The notes under the pieces were generated by a model. That model ran no database searches. It had not been told where the DNA came from and worked only from the letters and a program-made list of their open reading frames with translations. This document shows, piece by piece, positions 8,070 to 12,495 of a DNA stretch of 12,495 bases. How positions within the stretch are numbered: the stretch's first letter is position 1; every line of letters begins with the position of its first letter. Made by a program: the position numbers and the translations under genes. This DNA comes from JAQVWU01 sp964628455 (GTDB lineage Bacteria > Bacillota > Clostridia > Oscillospirales > CAG-272), in contig CAZVPD010000114.1 in the NCBI GenBank assembly GCA_964628455.1, forward strand, positions 1 through 12,495, read 5' to 3'.

Positions 8070-8636
8070 TCAGAAACCCGCTATCGCTTCTTTTGCCGGA
8101 GCATTGTCTGTTGTGATAAGAAGATACACATATTTTCCCGACGTGTATACTTCGGCGTTTGACATAACTTTTTCAAAACCCTCGGGATCATAAAGTTTTA
8201 TGTCCCCGGCGTTGAGCATATCGATTCTGGATTTTAAAAAATTCTGGATCGAAGCTGTGTCGGCTTCATCGGCGACTTTTAAGATGTGAATTTCAAAAGC
8301 GCTCTTTCCGTCCGGAAGACGGATAGCGTAGCTTTCAAGCATGGCCATTTCGGGGGATTCCTCATAATTTCCGGTATAAAGATAAGAGGCATATTCCGGA
8401 TCCAGATAGGATTCGTCGTCTTCGCCGACGCCGCTGATATACATTGCTTTTTGACCGGGTATATCGGGATATTTGGCTGTAATGGCATTCATGATCTCGG
8501 AAGGGGCTGCGGTTGTTTCGCCTTTCGGTTCACCTGTAACGTCGTTTTCGCCGCTGTCTTTTTCATCGCAGGCGATCAATAAAATACTGCCGCAGAGCAG
8601 TACGGCACATAAAACCAAAGCAATAAACTTTTTCAT
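8070..8636 (-). CDS. DUF4358-type lipoprotein
   Basis: A 188-aa predicted lipoprotein of unknown function. The signal peptide starts MKKFIALVL and ends in lipobox LIAC with Cys23, followed by a Ser/Thr/Glu-rich linker (about 24-47). The rest resembles DUF4358 proteins of Clostridia: the stretch around LPDGKSAFEIHILK, a helix with two Asp (SRIDML), and the C-terminal KYVYLLITTDN strand. Family membership is from recognition, not a search. The start at 8636 is chosen because GGAG (8645-8648) lies 8 bases upstream; a further ATG at 8654 would bury that site. It is monocistronic, with its own promoter (8731-8759), a structured leader and a terminator at 8013-8050. Confidence 0.8.
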   Translation of the reverse strand: MKKFIALVLCAVLLCGSILLIACDEKDSGENDVTGEPKGETTAAPSEIMNAITAKYPDIPGQKAMYISGVGEDDESYLDPEYASYLYTGNYEESPEMAMLESYAIRLPDGKSAFEIHILKVADEADTASIQNFLKSRIDMLNAGDIKLYDPEGFEKVMSNAEVYTSGKYVYLLITTDNAPAKEAIAGF

Positions 8637-8644
8637 TCGGGTAA

Positions 8645-8648
8645 CTCC
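8645..8648 (-). promoter_or_regulatory. Ribosome binding site of the DUF4358 lipoprotein gene
   Basis: GGAG 8 bases before the ATG at 8636. It fixes the start and lies only 4 bases downstream of the T-run of the leader hairpin. Confidence 0.7.
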
Positions 8649-8652
8649 ATTC

Positions 8653-8677
8653 AAAAAATAGGCGGTATTGACCGCCT
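8653..8677 (-). terminator. Attenuator-like hairpin in the leader of the lipoprotein gene
   Basis: On the minus strand a 7-bp stem (8677-8671 AGGCGGT with 8666-8660 ACCGCCT, loop CAAT) is followed by A and six T (8658-8653). This is a canonical intrinsic-terminator shape, but it sits between the promoter and the ribosome site of the same gene, with no upstream minus-strand gene to terminate. A leader attenuator is therefore the natural reading; function is inferred. Confidence 0.55.
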
Positions 8678-8691
8678 GAAAATACTGTCGC

Positions 8692-8725
8692 TGTGACAGG
8701 CCTGCTGATCGGTCCGGCCGTCACA
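8692..8725 (-). promoter_or_regulatory. Leader stem-loop at the predicted transcript 5' end
   Basis: TGTGAC (8725-8720) pairs with GTCACA (8697-8692) and GGCC (8719-8716) with GGCC (8702-8699), with one bulged base. It begins about where the transcript should start. Its loop holds GACCG (8714-8710), complementary to CGGTC (8674-8670) spanning the left arm of the downstream hairpin. Its right arm can also pair alternatively with GACAG just downstream. No known riboswitch class is recognised. Confidence 0.4.
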
Positions 8726-8730
8726 TGCTT

Positions 8731-8759
8731 ATTTTACAATATTATTATACCTGTGTCAA
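8731..8759 (-). promoter_or_regulatory. Sigma-A-type promoter of the lipoprotein gene
   Basis: Minus-strand -35 TTGACA (8759-8754) and -10 TAAAAT (8736-8731), separated by exactly 17 bases. Transcription should start near 8724. The -35 overlaps the ribosome site of the divergent RACo-like gene. Confidence 0.75.
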
Positions 8760-8777
8760 GGAGATAAAATTAATTTT

Positions 8778-10292
8778 ATGAAATATTACAGTCTCGGAAC
8801 TATTCCCGCAGGGCTGCGGCTGATGGATGTGATGGCTGAGAATCATACGGAAATAAATTTGTCCGCTCCGTGCGGTGGCCGGGGCACATGCGGCAAATGC
8901 CGCGTCGGCGTTTCCGGAGCGGTGATGCCCCCCGACGAGACCGAACGGAAATTTCTGTCTGAAACCGAACTTTCCGCGGGAATCCGGCTTTCCTGCAGAT
9001 GCATCACAGCCGGAGGAGAAGTAAAGGTCGCGGCGGATGAAAACGATACCGGGTCTGCCATTCAGACAGAAGGGACGATGAGTTCCTTTGTACATGCGCC
9101 GCTTTGCGCCGGTTACGGCATCGCCGTTGATATCGGTACGACAACGGCTGCCGTCTACTTATGCGACATGAAGTCCGGCCGAATCGTGAAGACGGGTGCG
9201 TTCCAGAATCCGCAGCGCTCATACGGCGCCGATGTCATTACCCGCATAGGCCGGATTATCGAAGACAAAGGCAATCTTGCGGTTCTGCAGAAGCTGATCG
9301 TCGGTGCGATCAATAAAACGGTGGCCGGTTTCGGGGTTTCGGCTCAAAGCATCAACGCAGCTGTTATAACGGGCAATACGACGATGCTGCATATCTTTGC
9401 GGGCTATGACCCGTCGGGCATCGCGAACGCTCCGTTTACCCCGGCTACTTTGTTTGGTTTTAAAGTTGCGGCGGCATCACAGGGTCTTGCGATAAATCCG
9501 GAAGCCGATGTATACCTGATGCCCTGCTTTTCCGCTTATGTCGGGGGTGACATCGCCACGGGAATGATTGCGGCCGATGTCGACAGGAGCGAAGGGCTGA
9601 ATCTTTATATAGATATCGGAACCAACGGCGAAATGGGGCTCGGAGGGCGCGGCGGGATATGCCTTTGCGCGACCGCTGCCGGACCGGCATTCGAGGGTGC
9701 TCAGATAGAATGCGGAATGGGCGGCGTTGAGGGAGCGGTCGACACGGTCCGGTACGAAAACGGAGAGGTTAAGTTCGGAACGATCGGAGACGCTGCGCCG
9801 GCCGGAATTTGCGGCTCGGGCCTGATTGACGGGGTTGCCGTAATGATCGAATGCGGAGCGCTCGATGAGACCGGACGCATAGATAAGAAGTATGAAAACA
9901 ACCGTTTTATGATAGACCCCGAAAACGATATTTATATCAGCGGAAAAGATATCCGTGAGGTCCAGCTTGCAAAATCAGCGGTATGCGCCGGTATTATGAC
10001 GCTGCTGGACGACGCGGGCGCCTCGGCGGATGATATCAGGCGCGTTATTGTCGCCGGAGGGTTCGGGGCGCATATCAATCCGCACAGCGCCGCAAAAATC
10101 GGACTCATACCCGCGGAATTTGAAGAAAAGATAGAAATTGTGGGAAATACGGCGGGTACCGGAGCTGTTCTCTATCTTTTATCGGCGGATGCGCGCGAAC
10201 GCATAAACAGCGTGCCGTCTGTATCAAGATATCTCGAACTGTCCGGGAATGAATTTTTTATGGATGAATATGTGGAACGCATGATGTTTTAA
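8778..10292 (+). CDS. RACo-like 2Fe-2S ferredoxin/ASKHA ATPase (reductive activator of corrinoid proteins)
   Basis: A 504-aa cytosolic protein. Residues 1-92 form a plant-type 2Fe-2S domain with Cys32, Cys38, Cys41 and Cys73 (CGGRGTCGKC then LSCRC). From 113 onward is the DUF4445/RACo C-terminal ASKHA fold: a phosphate loop VDIGTTTAAVYL (117-128), IDIGTNGEMGLGG (278-290), CGSGLIDG (345-352) and an adenosine motif VAGGFGAHI (425-433). Proteins of this family use ATP to reduce inactive Co(II) corrinoid to Co(I) in methyltransferase systems. It is shorter than the acetogen RACo (about 630 aa by memory): the ASKHA loop begins only about 25 residues after the ferredoxin domain, so the middle domain seems missing. 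AAGGAG (8758-8763) precedes the ATG by 14 bases, rather far. A methyltransferase that could share its corrinoid partner is encoded at 10814-11875. Confidence 0.88.
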   Translation: MKYYSLGTIPAGLRLMDVMAENHTEINLSAPCGGRGTCGKCRVGVSGAVMPPDETERKFLSETELSAGIRLSCRCITAGGEVKVAADENDTGSAIQTEGTMSSFVHAPLCAGYGIAVDIGTTTAAVYLCDMKSGRIVKTGAFQNPQRSYGADVITRIGRIIEDKGNLAVLQKLIVGAINKTVAGFGVSAQSINAAVITGNTTMLHIFAGYDPSGIANAPFTPATLFGFKVAAASQGLAINPEADVYLMPCFSAYVGGDIATGMIAADVDRSEGLNLYIDIGTNGEMGLGGRGGICLCATAAGPAFEGAQIECGMGGVEGAVDTVRYENGEVKFGTIGDAAPAGICGSGLIDGVAVMIECGALDETGRIDKKYENNRFMIDPENDIYISGKDIREVQLAKSAVCAGIMTLLDDAGASADDIRRVIVAGGFGAHINPHSAAKIGLIPAEFEEKIEIVGNTAGTGAVLYLLSADARERINSVPSVSRYLELSGNEFFMDEYVERMMF

Positions 10293-10305
10293 ATATCAGA
10301 CACAG

Positions 10306-10327
10306 AAAACATCTTCATTCAAAGATG
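10306..10327 (-). terminator. Weak intrinsic terminator of the VOC gene
   Basis: On the minus strand CATCTT (10327-10322) and AAGATG (10315-10310) form a 6-bp stem with a 6-base loop, followed by TTTT (10309-10306). It overlaps the stop codon of the gene. The stem is short and AT-rich, so the call is tentative. Confidence 0.4.
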
Positions 10328-10683
10328 CACCAATATACGCCGAATTTATCAACGAGACAAAAACAATTTTTACTGTAACCCGAATCTCCTGGAGGCTCGT
10401 GCGGCGACGCTCCTTCTTTCAGAACCTCATAGATCCTGTATACTTTTTCTGCGTTCCCTTCGCCGAAATGCAGACAAAACTGCATCGTGTTTCCGGGACC
10501 GGGTTCTTTCGAGTTTGATTCAGACAGAGCAAGGATTTGCCCGTATACATCCAGTTCTGCATGCATGTAGGTACCGTCTTCGTTGGGATAAGCACAGACA
10601 AGTTTTGCATCAAATGCTTTTTGATAAAACTCAATTGCTTTATCGCTTCCGGCAACAAAAACCTGAAACATCGACCTTAACAT
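10315..10683 (-). CDS. VOC-family (glyoxalase/bleomycin-resistance fold, PhnB-like) protein
   Basis: A 122-aa single-domain cytosolic protein. The opening MFQVFVAGSDKAIEFYQKAF is the typical first beta-alpha unit of PhnB-like VOC proteins; the YMHAELDVYGQILALSES strand pair and the C-terminal DKFGVYWCIFE are also family-typical. Such proteins dimerise; some bind metal and act on or sequester small molecules, but no substrate can be assigned. The start at 10683 is chosen because AGAGG (10691-10695) is 7 bases upstream; an in-frame ATG at 10707 would place that site inside the gene. It converges with the RACo-like gene, leaving 22 bases between stops, and has its own candidate promoter, so it is probably monocistronic. 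Confidence 0.85.
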   Translation of the reverse strand: MLRSMFQVFVAGSDKAIEFYQKAFDAKLVCAYPNEDGTYMHAELDVYGQILALSESNSKEPGPGNTMQFCLHFGEGNAEKVYRIYEVLKEGASPHEPPGDSGYSKNCFCLVDKFGVYWCIFE

Positions 10684-10690
10684 AGTATTA

Positions 10691-10695
10691 CCTCT
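10691..10695 (-). promoter_or_regulatory. Ribosome binding site of the VOC gene
   Basis: AGAGG on the minus strand, 7 bases before the ATG at 10683. It decides between that start and the ATG at 10707. Confidence 0.65.
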
Positions 10696-10745
10696 GTTTA
10701 CATTCATTCTCTTAACTCATCTCAGTCATGCGGTGTGTACCGATT

Positions 10746-10774
10746 AGTATACGGTATATCCTGTACAACGACAA
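10746..10774 (-). promoter_or_regulatory. Candidate sigma-A promoter of the VOC gene
   Basis: Minus-strand -35 TTGTCG (10774-10769, 4 of 6 consensus) and -10 TATACT (10751-10746, 5 of 6), with 17-base spacing. It lies downstream of the hairpin that ends the methyltransferase gene. Confidence 0.5.
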
Positions 10775-10789
10775 TTGCATATATATCCG

Positions 10790-10812
10790 CCGCAAAGCGA
10801 TTCGCTTTGCGG
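10790..10812 (-). terminator. Strong hairpin after the methyltransferase gene, candidate terminator
   Basis: CCGCAAAGCG (10790-10799) and CGCTTTGCGG (10803-10812) form a 10-bp GC-rich stem around a 3-base loop, directly after the stop codon. On the minus strand it is followed by an AT-rich run (GATATATATG) but no true T-run. The T-rich flank is on the plus side, where no gene needs it. Termination or 3'-end protection are both possible. Confidence 0.45.
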
Positions 10813-10813
10813 T

Positions 10814-11875
10814 TTATTTATAATCCAGGCAGGCTTTAATATAAGAAATGACGTTCTCAATCGGTACTTCGGGTTCGAGAACATGCGTCGGACAGACATA
10901 CAGACCGCCTTTATCGCCCGCGATATCAAGATTTTTAAATACTTCCCTGCGGACATCGTCGGCAGTTCCGAACGGCATGGTCGACTGAGTGCCGATTGTC
11001 CCGTGGAACGAGATCCTGCTGCCGTATTTTTCATGCAGTTCGCCGAAATTCATGCATTCGGGCTGGACCGGATTCAGCACGTCGACACCTGCGTCAATCA
11101 GATGGGGGATGAAGGGCGTCACAAAACCGCATGAATGATAGAATATTATAACGTCGGGATTGTAATTTCGGGCCGAATCGATGACTTTTTTAAGCCTCGG
11201 TTTAATCCATTCCGAATACAGCTGCTCGCTCATCATGATCGAATGCTGCATTCCGATATCGTCTCCGAGAAAAAGGATATCCGCGCCGTTTCGGGCAAAG
11301 GATTCCGCGCGCAGGACCGCATTTTGTGTTACCCTGTCCAGCAGTGCTTCGGCCATGGGACCGTCGGTCAGCATATCCGACATAAGGTTCTCCATGCCGC
11401 GCATATACCATGCCGTTTCCCAGACGGTACACTGCATCCCTCCCACAGCGGCGCGTCCTGCCTTATGGAGTTCGTCCGCACGGCGTTTCTGCTCTCTGCC
11501 GTCCGATTCGGAATAGTCGGGAAAAGGATAGGCGAGTATCTGTTCAATGCTGTCAAATTTGTCCATAGGATGTCTCATATAGGTCATATGGTACGCCGCT
11601 TCGCTTCCGGGTTCGTGCGCAACCCCGTTTTGGTCGATTGTCGTGCCTTTTTTCAGTTCATAGGTATAATATTTTTCAAACACGGACGGGTCAGCGGGTT
11701 TCGGAGAAAGGTCGCTCAGATATCCTTCATGTACCGGTACGGAAAAATCGGGATTCGCCGCAAGATATTCACGATATTTTGCGGAAACCGCGGGAGACAT
11801 GCTGAAGGAGACGGGAACTTTTTCATATCCGGTTCTCCTTGCGACGGAAAGATAATTTTCACGGCTTGTCATCAT
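10814..11875 (-). CDS. Uroporphyrinogen-decarboxylase superfamily methyltransferase (MtaA/CmuA-like)
   Basis: A 353-aa cytosolic protein of the URO-D superfamily. It opens with the usual MTSRENYLSVAR helix. It shows the zinc-site pattern of corrinoid methyltransferases such as MtaA: His247-x-Cys249 in FYHSCGF and Cys328 in LYVCPTH, about 80 residues apart. This Cys/His set is not expected in true heme-pathway HemE, so methyl transfer to or from a corrinoid or thiol is likelier than uroporphyrinogen decarboxylation. LFLGDDIGMQ (201-210) and FHGTIGTQST (290-299) are further family-like stretches. The methyl donor and acceptor are unknown. GAGGA (11881-11885) lies 5 bases from the first ATG and 8 from the second (11872), so either may start. 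It begins 12 bases after the histidine kinase stop and is cotranscribed with it. Confidence 0.85.
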   Translation of the reverse strand: MMTSRENYLSVARRTGYEKVPVSFSMSPAVSAKYREYLAANPDFSVPVHEGYLSDLSPKPADPSVFEKYYTYELKKGTTIDQNGVAHEPGSEAAYHMTYMRHPMDKFDSIEQILAYPFPDYSESDGREQKRRADELHKAGRAAVGGMQCTVWETAWYMRGMENLMSDMLTDGPMAEALLDRVTQNAVLRAESFARNGADILFLGDDIGMQHSIMMSEQLYSEWIKPRLKKVIDSARNYNPDVIIFYHSCGFVTPFIPHLIDAGVDVLNPVQPECMNFGELHEKYGSRISFHGTIGTQSTMPFGTADDVRREVFKNLDIAGDKGGLYVCPTHVLEPEVPIENVISYIKACLDYK

Positions 11876-11887
11876 AATATTCCTCGT

Positions 11888-12495
11888 TTACTGTTTTTTG
11901 TCGTTGCGGAATTTTATCGTAAATTCGCTGCCCTTGCCTTCAATGACGGCGACGCCGATTTCGGCATTGTGGCGGATTGCGATCTGTTTGGCTATGGCGA
12001 GTCCCAGACCTGTTCCGCCTGTGTTTTCGGGCGATTTTGTTTTATAAAAACGATCGAAAATATGCGGCAGGTCTTTTTCGTCGATCCCCGGTCCTTCATC
12101 CCTTACGGACAGGATCAGACCGCTGTCCTGCGACAGTCCGATGGTTATTTTACCGTCCCGAGGCGAAAATTTAACGGCATTGTCGACAATCGTCATAATC
12201 ATTTGCCTCAGCCTGCCGTAATCGCCCGTGACGGTGCAGCCGGCTGCGTTGTTTTCCACGATAAATTCTATGTTTTTGGACTGAGCCATGCTTTTGGCGC
12301 TTCGCAAAACATCGGAAGTGATATCGCACAGGTTTACCTCGGCTGTTTCGATTTTAAAATCCATATTCTGAAGCCTCGACAAATCCAGCAGATCTCCGAC
12401 CAGTCTCTGGAGCCCTTTGGTTTCATTCAGCATCTGCCCGTAATAATTCTTTATTTGGATCTGATCCGTGACGACTTCGTCATTCAGCGCCTCAA
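11888..12495 (-). CDS. Sensor histidine kinase, C-terminal part (cut by window edge)
   Basis: The frame stays open to base 12495, so the sensor part and the phosphorylated His lie outside. Visible from the edge inward: the second half of the HisKA dimerisation helices (EALNDE, then LVGDLLDLSRLQ near 12403-12368), then the HATPase_c domain with N box (IVDNAVKFSP), G1 box (RDEGPGID, near 12103), F box (IFDRFYK) and G2 box (GGTGLGLAIAKQI). All ATP-binding motifs look intact. It is a membrane two-component kinase of the PhoR/BaeS-like kind by domain type; the signal is unknown. Its response regulator is probably just upstream (beyond 12495). The methyltransferase gene follows after 12 bases, with its ribosome site ending 3 bases before the kinase stop, so the two are translated from one message. 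Confidence 0.93.
   Translation of the reverse strand, partial: EALNDEVVTDQIQIKNYYGQMLNETKGLQRLVGDLLDLSRLQNMDFKIETAEVNLCDITSDVLRSAKSMAQSKNIEFIVENNAAGCTVTGDYGRLRQMIMTIVDNAVKFSPRDGKITIGLSQDSGLILSVRDEGPGIDEKDLPHIFDRFYKTKSPENTGGTGLGLAIAKQIAIRHNAEIGVAVIEGKGSEFTIKFRNDKKQ

Noticed and set aside
8720..8748. Possible plus-strand promoter (TATTAT at 8743-8748) for the RACo-like gene
   Set aside because: The matching -35 position reads GTCACA, a poor fit, so it cannot be supported.
10775..11134. Plus-strand open frame of 119 codons over the 3' end of the methyltransferase gene
   Set aside because: It overlaps well supported coding sequence on the other strand and has no recognisable domain or ribosome site.
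10814..11875. Annotation of the URO-D family protein as heme-pathway HemE
   Set aside because: The His-x-Cys and distal Cys zinc pattern fits corrinoid methyltransferases, and no other heme genes are nearby.

Overview
The window looks like a chromosomal stretch from a Gram-positive, anaerobic Clostridia-type bacterium (inference). Pointers are a lipoprotein-anchored lactocepin/C5a-peptidase-like subtilase, a DUF4358 lipoprotein, a RACo-like corrinoid-activating iron-sulfur protein, a corrinoid-type methyltransferase of the uroporphyrinogen-decarboxylase (URO-D) superfamily, strong GGAG-type ribosome sites and a TTGACA/17/TAAAAT promoter. No tRNA, rRNA, CRISPR array, insertion sequence or phage gene was seen. 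No stretch over 300 bases lacks a gene. Bases 1-53 hold nothing I can name.

Left part (54-8022, plus strand): four genes with gaps of only 44, 20 and 21 bases, probably one operon whose promoter lies outside the window. First come two paralogous extracellular subtilases of about 1000 residues. The first is a lipoprotein with an intact Asp/His/Ser triad. The second is secreted, keeps the full domain layout, but has lost the catalytic Asp and His and the pro-domain, so it is predicted to be a pseudoprotease. Then follow an S-adenosylhomocysteine hydrolase of the short archaeal/Thermotoga type, whose purine-contact residues are altered, and a histidine-phosphatase family protein.

Middle (8013-10292): a DUF4358 lipoprotein on the minus strand has a good sigma-A promoter, a leader with a stem-loop followed by an attenuator-like hairpin plus T-run, and a strong terminator. 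Divergent from it is a short RACo-like ferredoxin-ATPase, which fits ATP-dependent reduction of a corrinoid protein.

Right part (10306-12495, minus strand): a small VOC-family protein with its own promoter, then an operon of a sensor histidine kinase (cut by the window edge) and a corrinoid-type methyltransferase, ending in a strong hairpin. The RACo-like protein, the methyltransferase and the SAH hydrolase together suggest one-carbon (methyl transfer) metabolism, but no corrinoid-binding protein is present here, so that link is inferred. The most interesting item is the tandem active/inactive subtilase pair.
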